DNA of 64,000 bases, taken from positions 32,030 to 96,029 of the forward strand of contig SJOL01003976.1 of assembly GCA_004794785.1 (NCBI GenBank). The letters are read 5' to 3'. Of this stretch, positions 58,201 to 64,000 are shown in pieces. Source of the DNA: Opisthorchis felineus (lineage: Eukaryota; Platyhelminthes; Trematoda; Opisthorchiida; Opisthorchiidae). The notes under the pieces are model-generated. The model saw nothing but the letters and a program-made list of their open reading frames with translations. It had not been told where the DNA came from and made no database searches. How positions within the stretch are numbered: position 1 is the first letter of the stretch; every line of letters begins with the position of its first letter. Both the position numbers and the translations under genes were made by a program.

Positions 58201-60386
58201 CGAATCAATGACAATGTGTGTATTATAGATTCGGCCGTCCAAGCTGTCACTAGACTGCGATACAAGAGAAAAACGAAATATGATATGGTGGGTTACAGAA
58301 AACGCAGTAAAATCATGAACAAAGCGATGTAGGATCCATGTTTCTTGGTAGTTGATCAGGTGGCTGTTGATTTGTTCGCCGAGGCTGACAACTGACCTAA
58401 ACATGTTTCGTCACCATCCAAGGAGACATCATTAGTGCGCGGTTGGGTGCGCACTTGTCTCCCTGGATGGTGGCGGAGCATATGCAGTTCAGAACAGACC
58501 AACAGCCAGTTGAACAACAACCAATGAATGCACCCGAGCTACGAATATTCCAACACACGGCTGATCTATGTTCCCCACTTCACATAGTGTGGCAAAGTGA
58601 GCTCGGTGACAAACAGGACTAAGCCAGCCAAAATGTCTGTAATTTATGCCAAGACCTGTTATGAATACAAGGCTCTGTGACTTCAACAACGCCTGATAAT
58701 TTCTGCGCCGATTAAACGTTGTAGGGTCAGTTTGTCGAATGCCATCTATGCTGCTCCTGGCCTAGACGGGTCTGTACGGTCAGAAAATTAGTGTTGCATG
58801 AAAGACATCGGTTTTGATGTTTGTAATACTCAGGTGAATGCACACGCATGATCTATGAAATATGACGCGAACGAAAATGGTTCCCCGTGTTTGGTTATCT
58901 TCGCTATGCATATGATATGGGTAGGAAATTATGTGCGACGTAGATTGTCGGGTAAATATGCCAAGGGAGAAGGGATAGGTGGATGGGTGAACGGATCACT
59001 GAGTCAGATTGATCTCACTACAGCCAAACTAACTTGCATGAAGAGAATAGCTCGTACGCCAATGTAAGTTCAAAGGCCACACAAGTTTCTTCGAATCCAT
59101 GCCCGCCTACAGGCTACTCTATTACCACGATCTAGTTTGTCTGTGACTTAATCAATTCCATGCAGTGACCGAATGACCATGTACTTTTCCCTTCCCCCTT
59201 GACGTACTTGCCCGAGTTAGCACCTAACCTCAGTCTAGTGTCATTTACATTTCTGATGTATTAAACATGAAAAAAACCAGGTATGTTAGGCACAGCCCTT
59301 CTTATCGGGACGTTCACAAGCACCTTCAGTCCAAAAAGGATGATGGGATGGGACTAGAGCACCAAGGAAGAAGCACTTTTAGCTGACAGTTTACGGACGC
59401 GGAGATCGAGATAGCTCAAAAGTTAATACGACAGGGCCAGACAATGTGAGCACTGCTTTGAGAATATGTTAACGGAGGACTCAACTGGCTCCCATCTAAT
59501 TCTCTCGTTTATGATATTGCTCAACCGAATGTGCTGATGATATTCGAGATATCGTAGCATATTTTCCTGACCGGACACACTACCCACAAGGCTGCTGAAA
59601 ACTCTTCAACCGCTGACAACCGGGTGCACCCTTCTTGGACTCATCAGGTAGGCAAACTCCCGGGAATTTCGCTAGTCTTATGTTCTACCCGAACACTGAA
59701 CTGTACGCCATATGCAAATTGTTATGGTTTAAGGCCAATCGTGTAAAAATTGGCGTTCCGGTTGAATAAAAGGTTGATGGAAATTTGAGGGAATACTAAT
59801 ACTTGATGACCCCAGGGGGTACAGTTTCCAGTAGAGAGAGTAGATGAATAGTTCAATATGGCCTTTTTTGGCAAAACAGACGATCATGTATGAGTTGGTT
59901 GAAATATTCTCACTGATGAATTGGGAATAATCACGAGTGGGAAATTCGAAATGGTTCATGCGATCAGAAGAAACATGGGAGTGTCTATTTACTTGGCATT
60001 TGAAGTGAACAAATACGAGCAAATTCTACAATGAAAATTGTTCTACCATGAGGAAAACCTTGCGTTCTAGTAATCGAGTCCTGTACCTTTCTGTGTGCTC
60101 CACCAAGGCTCAACCAAACCCTGTTTTCTGAAGCCAGACGACGGTATTTCTCAACGAGTGTTCCATCAAGCGATTCTGCGTGTTGCAGCGTGTAGTCCCT
60201 AGTTGGTGCTATAAAGTCAAAACATTCAGGCAGGAATACCATCTGAAAGGGGTGGAGAATTAACGGAAAGCAAATTACTTTGGCTTCTTGAGAGGCGGCC
60301 TCGATGATATGCTGTTGTGCAAATTCCCAGTTCTTCGTCTTATCCTCGGTAACTTGCATTTGTAACAGTGCTATTTTAGCGGTCAT
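37198..60386 (-). CDS. NitFhit: NitFhit: Nit1 nitrilase-like domain fused to Fhit
   Basis: Ten minus-strand exons (60386-60279, 60242-60087, 58254-58123, 53915-53811, 49412-49239, 49052-48824, 45197-45084, 44222-44047, 39764-39696, 37296-37198) join with matching phases into 453 residues, close to the fly and nematode NitFhit fusions as I recall them. Residues 1-301 are Nit1, a carbon-nitrogen hydrolase family enzyme (known activity: deaminated-glutathione amidase). Its triad is Glu42 (FLPECFDF), Lys116 (YDKVHLFD) and Cys168 (CYDMRFPE). Residues 303-453 are Fhit, which hydrolyses dinucleoside polyphosphates such as Ap3[45 protein letters not shown], then the triad H399-V-H401-V-H403. The junction donor at 48823 (gtctgt) is the least certain; a nearby alternative is GCG|gtcaca. 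Confidence 0.93.
37297..39695. other. NitFhit last intron (about 2.4 kb)
   Basis: Contains the LINE 3' end at 37900-38745 (plus, antisense to the gene). I recognise nothing else. Confidence 0.75.
37900..38745 (+). mobile_element. LINE 3' end (RTE-like)
   Basis: Shows a post-RT stretch ([20 protein letters not shown] near 38230) and ends in repeated CTGAA units near 38727-38743, as the element at 19-21 kb does. Many stops; 5' truncated. Confidence 0.7.
39696..39764 (-). CDS. NitFhit: NitFhit exon 9: His triad
   Basis: Acceptor ttcattccag, donor gtaagt. Only 23 codons: [18 protein letters not shown] then NIYEA, containing the Fhit active-site HxHxH. Confidence 0.96.
42651..42894. repeat. Fold-back pair of octamer repeats
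   Basis: A minus-oriented copy (42651-42730) and a plus-oriented copy (42805-42894) face each other across a 74-nt loop, with roughly 80% arm identity. Both arms contain TATGCAAATGA, an ATGCAAAT octamer. The loop carries GATATTCGAGATATCG, also present at 59541-59560. Confidence 0.8.
42945..42987 (+). ncRNA. Hammerhead ribozyme, type I, very short stem III
   Basis: Stem I strands GCTTAT (42945-42950) and ATGGGC (42982-42987) pair with two G-U wobbles. Core CTGATGA is at 42951-42957. Stem II is GCCC/GGGC (42958-42961 with 42968-42971), loop CAAGAA. Then GAA (42972-42974), stem III ACC/GGT (42975-42980) and the cleavage base C at 42981. Stem III is the palindrome ACCGGT without a loop, so it should work as a dimer, as proposed for Penelope-like and other short-stem-III hammerheads. 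It lies in a repeat, antisense within a NitFhit intron. Activity is inferred. Confidence 0.78.
43555..43690 (-). repeat. SINE B, tRNA-derived
   Basis: The minus strand starts CATGGCCGAGCGGTTAGGTG, has the B-box-like CGAGTTCGAGACTCC, then AAATGCGCACCATTGATG and GGGATGAACAG. This is the best-preserved tRNA-like head of the family. Confidence 0.75.
44047..44222 (-). CDS. NitFhit: NitFhit exon 8: Fhit core
   Basis: Acceptor gactacaaag, donor gtgagt. Reads [20 protein letters not shown] then [10 protein letters not shown] and [18 protein letters not shown], matching the Fhit VLVCP, ELxxxE and GPEAGQ regions. Confidence 0.94.
45084..45197 (-). CDS. NitFhit: NitFhit exon 7: Fhit N-terminus
   Basis: Acceptor cacacacag, donor gtatcc. 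Reads [20 protein letters not shown] then [12 protein letters not shown]; the exon-final C plus AT of the next exon gives the His of the Fhit PGHVLV motif. Confidence 0.9.
45198..48823. other. NitFhit intron between Nit and Fhit parts (about 3.6 kb)
   Basis: A tRNA-like B-box (GGTTCGAATTCC) at about 45801 may be another SINE remnant. The plus-strand frame at 47717-48133 is unassigned and antisense to the gene. Confidence 0.7.
48824..49052 (-). CDS. NitFhit: NitFhit exon 6: Nit C-terminus
   Basis: Acceptor caactccag. Reads [20 protein letters not shown] and [12 protein letters not shown], the Nit1 end. A phase-1 donor (AGAAGAG then gtctgt) joins it to the Fhit exon; read-through would stop at 48765. 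Confidence 0.85.
49239..49412 (-). CDS. NitFhit: NitFhit exon 5: catalytic Cys
   Basis: Acceptor caattttag, donor gtttgt. Starts [10 protein letters not shown] with the active-site Cys, then [20 protein letters not shown] and [17 protein letters not shown], all highly conserved in Nit1. Confidence 0.96.
50290..50600 (-). mobile_element. LINE endonuclease fragment
   Basis: The minus strand reads [20 protein letters not shown] then LSGSIEIN, similar to the G(V/I)G.VL..RAE and CAVRL.GS stretch of fluke LINE endonucleases, and to the 19.3 kb copy. Confidence 0.55.
51600..52170 (+). pseudogene. BEL/Pao retrotransposon integrase remnant
   Basis: The plus strand reads [40 protein letters not shown], then [19 protein letters not shown]. 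These are the conserved RAVHLE, TNFVGA and FNPPxASHxGGxWER motifs of BEL/Pao integrases. The SDNG before TNF is reduced to NE, so a catalytic Asp is lost, and stops break the frame. Confidence 0.8.
52277..52417 (-). repeat. 69-bp tandem repeat, two minus-strand units
   Basis: Units begin at 52417 (GCGGGTCAGGCTATTGAGTC) and 52348 (GCGGACTAGGCTGCTGTGTC), both followed by an ACCCTACC..CAGTGC/CACTGC stretch. Related to the units at 18702-18910. Confidence 0.65.
53811..53915 (-). CDS. NitFhit: NitFhit exon 4
   Basis: Acceptor ccaattag, donor gtaagt. Encodes the [20 protein letters not shown] strand that precedes the catalytic Cys in Nit proteins. Phase 0 at both ends. Confidence 0.9.
55940..56310 (-). 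mobile_element. LINE endonuclease fragment
   Basis: The minus strand reads [20 protein letters not shown] then [20 protein letters not shown], matching the LINE endonuclease GDFNAQVG and RFGLD..NGERL motifs. Asn of GDFNA is Thr here. Part (56157-56310) is about 96% identical to 63425-63578. Confidence 0.72.
56416..56870 (-). mobile_element. LINE post-RT fragment
   Basis: The minus strand reads [20 protein letters not shown], comparable to RLRWLGHVLRM...LPRRA in LINE post-RT regions. It lies upstream of the endonuclease piece on the same strand, so the two are separate insertions or a rearrangement. Confidence 0.6.
57224..57402 (-). repeat. SINE A, well preserved
   Basis: Minus-strand head CGAGATGGCTCAGTGGTTAG and B-box GGTTCGAACCCG; it ends GGGTGTTGCAGCTGAACG. 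Nearly identical along its length to 1324-1502. Confidence 0.88.
57615..57661. repeat. Two overlapping perfect hairpins
   Basis: GACATCAAGTTCC (57615-57627) pairs with GGAACTTGATGTC (57632-57644) around the tetraloop AGTA. Then GTCCATGT (57642-57649) pairs with ACATGGAC (57654-57661) around CCTA. They share three bases. Confidence 0.75.
58123..58254 (-). CDS. NitFhit: NitFhit exon 3: catalytic Lys
   Basis: Acceptor gtatcgcag, donor gtaatt. Reads [20 protein letters not shown] then [10 protein letters not shown], with the nitrilase Lys in YDKVHLFD. Phase 0 at both ends. Confidence 0.94.
58413..58471. repeat. Fold-back repeat
   Basis: CCATCCAAGGAGACA...TGCGC and GCGCACTTGTCTCCCTGGATGG form arms of about 22 bp around an 8-nt loop; one arm has a 5-nt insertion. 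The flank GTTTCGTCACC recurs at 16848. Confidence 0.65.
59530..59715 (-). repeat. Octamer repeat with decayed hammerhead
   Basis: The minus strand has TTTGCATATGGC, then CTGATGA at 59647-59641, GTCC, AAGAA and GGTGCACCCGGTTGTC. The GAA of the hammerhead core is GCA here and stem II is weakened, so no activity is expected. TCAGCAGCCTTGTGGGTAGT follows, as in the 42.9 kb copy. Confidence 0.7.
60087..60242 (-). CDS. NitFhit: NitFhit exon 2: catalytic Glu
   Basis: Begins [19 protein letters not shown] and ends [11 protein letters not shown] before gtacag. Carries the nitrilase Glu and the conserved WLSLGG. Phase 0 at both ends. Confidence 0.93.
60243..60278 (-). other. 36-nt mini-intron in NitFhit
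   Basis: gtaatttgct at the start and cacccctttcag at the end. It is a multiple of three with no in-frame stop, so it looks like coding sequence. Removing it joins EAK to MVFLPE as in Nit proteins. Confidence 0.85.
60279..60386 (-). CDS. NitFhit: NitFhit exon 1
   Basis: ATG at 60386 begins [11 protein letters not shown], the usual Nit start. The frame stays open upstream to an ATG at 60479, which would add 31 residues rich in Arg, Leu and Ser and could be a mitochondrial presequence. An acceptor-like ctttctttcag just before the inner ATG makes the upstream start uncertain. Confidence 0.85.
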
Positions 60387-60479
60387 TTTCTTATGACTGA
60401 AAGAAAGCAATCGGTTGGCAGTTCGTGACAGAATCTGAAGAGTAAACAGTAGGTTGAGAGTAAACTGTCTTCGATCCAA

Positions 60480-61680
60480 AGTTTTTACCTTTCAATAAGG
60501 CACCAACAGGAGCAGAGAAAACCCGTTTACAGTGGTTGTGGCTGCCACAGAAACGGGATACTCAGGCAAGGCAATAACTTCCGGTTGTTTTGAAAAATTT
60601 AGGCGAGAATGGGTATGTAACGATCGCGGCGGCCAGTACTTTAGCACTGCCTTTTCTTGATGTCGTTCCCTTTGAATCTTGTTGCCCATTGAAACTTGGT
60701 GAAATTTATTTGTTGCATTTTAAGGTACAGTTGGGTGAATTTCTTCCTCTTCCTCAAGCGAGAACTTCAAGGCTTCTTGCTCTTTCATTCGAGAAAATTT
60801 ACCTCGGCTATCGTTCGTTCACCATGTCCAACTGGACATGGAATTCTACTTCTCACCGTGGTGGTCCAGCGGATGGTTGTTTTTTGCTGCACCTGTCTCT
60901 AATCCCCTTTTGTTTAAAGTTTCCCTGCACGATAAACGCAGCTAAACTAAGTATAGCTTGTACATTTTCCTTAAAATAAACTCCACCCAGAAGTGTCGTC
61001 ATGTGAATTTGTCGTAACTCAGTCCTTATCATTTTTCTCATTGGGTCGTTACTATCGCGTACCACATACAAGAGGATATTAGGCGTATAGTTACTGCAGC
61101 GTGATACATGTTTTGGCAGAGAGCCCCGCAAACTGGTCGACTCGTTCCATTTTCTGTTAATTTAGTGTTTGCTTGGCATTGTCTTTAATATTCGTTGTTC
61201 GCTCTTAGAGGGATTACTGAACAAAGAACTCCGTATCGTCTTACCTGTCACACGCGGTTACCTAGATCACTGATCTTTTGAATCAACGTTGAAAAAACAA
61301 TAGACAATCAGTGCAAGCCTTTTAGGCTACAAAAGGGCGAAGACTGTGCCCAAGGACGAGCTGGTTTAACGTAAAAATTAGCCAATGGTAACTGAAACGG
61401 CAGAGACAATATGATCATAACTAAATGACAAAATAGCAAAATGTGGTGAACGACAAAGATATTCACCACCATCATAGTCCTGAGGAATACCAGCTATTCC
61501 CAGGGTCTTCCGTCATGGTAAATAACTTCAAAATATTCGCATTCAAGACTGACTTTACCGGCAGAAGTGATATAGTCTTCGGATTCCTTTTTCGCTAGTT
61601 TCATATACTGATAGCGAATATTAAACAAAGACGAACACTAACCGAAAATTGTTGAGAGTTGCTGCACGGTTTCGTCAAAA
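60480..61680. other. Upstream region of NitFhit
   Basis: Open frames on both strands (60590-60979 +, 60492-60689 -, 60853-61131 -) resemble nothing I recognise. The promoter or 5' UTR of NitFhit should lie here; a possible non-coding leader exon ends at a gtaaaa near 60490. Confidence 0.5.
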
Positions 61681-61688
61681 CTGAGATC

Positions 61689-62039
61689 TCACGTGTTTTT
61701 TGGCAGGATCGAGTTGGAATACCGTGTGTGTTTCTTTGTACCAAGCTTTCTAAGCAATAAGCGCACGCTACAGGCATCATCTTTGTGCTTCAGTTCGACT
61801 GTGAAAATATCTTCGTAACGTCTGAACCACGAATCAAAAGTTAGACCAGCATCATAGTCATAATGGAACTCCGTGATGCTGTCGGCGGTCAAATCAACTG
61901 AATTTGCATCTGGGGCGGAATTCGGTGGTTGAATTTTAAGTTGCTGCATCAAGGTTTCCACCAAACTCAATTGTGCGGCTTCAAACTGATTTTGTTGTTG
62001 CAGCACAATTTCCTTCAAGGCTTCAGCAGTTATTGTCAT
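61689..62039 (-). pseudogene. Gag start of a Ty3-type LTR retrotransposon
   Basis: Begins MTITAEALKEIVLQQQNQFE and contains LTADSITEFHYDYDAGLTFD and WFRRYEDIFTVELKHKDDAC, then VRLLLRKLG, a Gag N-terminus typical of fluke Ty3-type elements (CsRn1-like by recall). The frame is lost after ILPKNT, so only the start survives. Confidence 0.75.
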
Positions 62040-62067
62040 GGTTCCGTGGGTTCGGATGTCGCCAATC

Positions 62068-62340
62068 TGTTATATCTGACTGCTGTCCCGCTCCAGTGCC
62101 TAGTGCCGAAGAAAAGACTCGCCGACAAGGAACACAACAGCTTTATTGCAACAGGCGAGTGCATGCGAGTGCAAACGTTACAACGGCCTCGCGCTATTTA
62201 AAGGGCACTTTTTGAAATTGATCCAGGCTGTCTGATCGGCGTTTAGTGAACGCCCATCAATATCGACCGTGTTTCTATGAAATTCCTAAACAATTATCAT
62301 AGTCGGTCGTGCTTCTGTGGCGTGCCTGAACACTCGTCGG
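62068..62340 (-). mobile_element. LTR upstream of the gag remnant
   Basis: On the minus strand: a TATA-like TTTAAATA (62201-62194), a poly(A) signal AATAAA (62147-62142) and the LTR end ATATAACA at 62068, followed by GATTGGCGAC where the primer site should be. The 5' edge near 62340 is not clear, and no second LTR was found. Confidence 0.6.
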
Positions 62341-62349
62341 CCTTTGCTG

Positions 62350-63070
62350 AACTGATTGAGTGATTGAATGATCTGGATGCTTGCCGGCTTCTCTATTGAG
62401 ATTTTGGTGGACTTTTAGGGTTTCAGTAGGTTCCGAGCATTCTGGGGTTATTTTCAGGGATTTGGTCTTCCTGAGAGCCCATGTAAACTGTTTAGAGATA
62501 CGTATGTGGAAAACAAGAAGCCCTTACAAGATGCTCAGGGGAACGTGGCTTAGTCGCTTGTTGCAATCAATTCCTTCAGAGAGCTACGTTAGAGGATCGC
62601 AGACATATGCAATGGGACACCAGGAGCCTACACATTGGCCAACAACGACTGTATGCGTTAGATACAAGCCCTGAGGATCTAGATGTTCGCACCAACAAAT
62701 TGCGTGGATGTCTGTCAACCCCACTTGCCAATCCTGCAAACGACTGGGTTGGAGTCCACCCTCTCGATCTCGAGCCGCATTTTGGTAACGTAAATGTCAT
62801 GATTATTCGGCCGAGAGGTCAACAGGCGTATTTGGAAACATCATCCGAAATCGCTTTCGGTAAATGACCGTGTCTATTCGTTAACCACACTCCAAGTACC
62901 CACTTTAGGTTGCTGTTAATTTGTAGCCGACATTATAGATCGACAACGAGGTCCTGCTAGTTGTCGTTCCATTAACACAATCCTCAAGCAATGTACGGTA
63001 AATGAAATAGGCATCCAGACTCGTCCCCCAAAAGTTGACCTATTCTGGTACCTTTACCACTGTTTTGCAT
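62350..63070. other. Intergenic, unassigned
   Basis: Frames at 62381-62674 and 62607-62867 (plus) and 62576-62800 (minus) overlap one another, and none is recognised. Confidence 0.5.
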
Positions 63071-63079
63071 CCAGGCAAT

Positions 63080-63585
63080 TGGACCACAGGCTTTTTCTAT
63101 GCCTCCAATCGTCCTCCTGTCAAAATCATGGCGCGCGGGCAGTATTTCGTCCCATACAAGAGTACGCGCTGCACAAATGCCGGCCAATCTATATAACACT
63201 GGCCATCACCTGGAGCCGCCAGCTGGGTCGTTTTATTAGCCAAATACAGCGAAGCGGCTACGTGAAAGTCACTACCGGTAGATCCCATTCTTCCTCATTA
63301 TTTTCAACTCCCTGAAGGCATATTCAGCGATTCCTGTTCCGTAGATCACGACAGTAGGTAGGTCAGACATGTCCAGGGAAGTCATCATAAGCACACCACT
63401 GCTCATATCCACCGCTTCGCGTCCGCACCCTAATTGCGCAGTGAAATCTGTTGCAATTAGGAGTATACATGAAGTAATCGTGGTGGACAATGGGGTAGAT
63501 ATTTCCCCATAAAGTGCACACTTGGTTGGTGTGCAAGCGGAAACTATGAACAAACAGTAATCCTTATGGAAGTTGAAAAAACGGA
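63080..63585 (-). mobile_element. LINE fragments, minus strand
   Basis: An endonuclease piece ([15 protein letters not shown], 63578-63425) is followed on the same strand by a post-RT piece (YIDWPAFVQRVLLYGTK, compare GRVYxAAVRSVLLYGCE, about 63200-63100). The order fits one LINE with an internal deletion. Confidence 0.6.
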
Positions 63586-63599
63586 TTGCACAGAGGCAG

Positions 63600-63893
63600 C
63601 TAGTTAACGGTAGCCAATCAAGTGAGGAAACCTCAGCTGGGGAGCAGAGAGCTGTACCAACACTGGTGCAACCAGCTGGGCAGCCGAAGAGTCTCTCAAA
63701 GCTTACAATCGACAGCGTCTAGACAGTCAGTGTGTCATAAGCTTAATTACCGTACTCCGATCTTGCATTCGGGTAAACATCTGCCGATAAAATAGCAAGA
63801 GTGCGCCCAAGAGCAGATTGTTGGCCACGTTATATACTAATGTTGTGTTAAACTGTTTACTTGCTATTCATTAAACTAACTGTCTCCTAATGT
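63600..63893. other. Unassigned spacer
   Basis: I see no gene or recognisable repeat in this stretch. Confidence 0.5.
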
Positions 63894-64000
63894 TTTAGCT
63901 GATGTACTGAAATTGTTAGAAGATCAAAGCCAATCATTCGGCAATCCTCCTTCTCTATTTCTGGCTCAATCATTCGAGTGCACAACAATTTAATCTTCTA
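63894..64000 (+). other. Possible exon of a further gene (weak)
   Basis: An acceptor-like ctaatgttttag ends near 63898 and an open frame follows (DVLKLLEDQSQSFGNPPSLF then LAQSFECTTI, TAA near 63990). It could be a last exon, but nothing upstream supports it. Confidence 0.2.

Larger units (their letters stand above)
58255..60086. other. NitFhit intron (about 1.8 kb)
   Basis: Contains the fold-back repeat (58413-58471), a possible SINE A head near 59404-59430 and the octamer repeat with dead hammerhead (59530-59715). Confidence 0.7.

Noticed and set aside
60590..60979. 129-codon plus-strand ORF upstream of NitFhit
   Set aside because: Overlaps open frames on the other strand and shows no known motif; too weak to call a gene.

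Overview
The window is nuclear DNA from a flatworm, most likely a digenean fluke. The reasons are: exons of 70-360 bp joined by GT-AG introns of up to about 4.4 kb, one 36-nt mini-intron of the kind seen in fluke genes, and a dense layer of tRNA-derived SINEs, RTE-like LINEs, Penelope-like, BEL/Pao and Ty3-type fragments. Base composition looks too GC-rich for Schistosoma, so a food-borne fluke (opisthorchiid, fasciolid or paragonimid) is more likely. The species is inferred, not proven.

Three genes can be rebuilt exon by exon with matching splice phases. (1) Positions 1-13489, plus strand: the C-terminal 535 codons of an anillin (anillin homology domain, then PH domain) in seven exons, with the 5' part outside the window. 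(2) Positions 23509-34589, plus strand: a complete 333-residue, six-EF-hand CREC protein (calumenin/reticulocalbin type) in five exons, with a signal peptide and a C-terminal RDEL. (3) Positions 60386-37198, minus strand: a complete 453-residue NitFhit fusion (nitrilase-like Nit1 joined to the Fhit dinucleoside-polyphosphate hydrolase) in ten exons. It has the Nit Glu/Lys/Cys triad and the Fhit HxHxH triad. Genes 2 and 3 converge, with about 2.6 kb between their stops. The three genes do not form a pathway and are simply neighbours.

The introns and spacers are mobile-element debris. The main pieces are a full-length but broken RTE-like LINE (19060-21450), a LINE 3' end (37900-38745), LINE fragments near 50.4, 56 and 63 kb, Penelope-like C-terminal remnants (32.4-32.9 kb and, weaker, 15.9-16.2 kb), a BEL/Pao integrase remnant (51.6-52.2 kb) and an LTR plus gag start (about 62340-61689, minus). 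Two SINE families occur in several copies.

The most notable non-coding signal is a dispersed repeat with an ATGCAAAT octamer that carries a hammerhead ribozyme. One copy at 42945-42987 keeps the catalytic core, and a decayed copy lies near 59.6 kb on the minus strand. A 69-bp tandem repeat occurs at two places 33 kb apart in opposite orientation. I found no tRNA, rRNA, CRISPR or prokaryotic feature.
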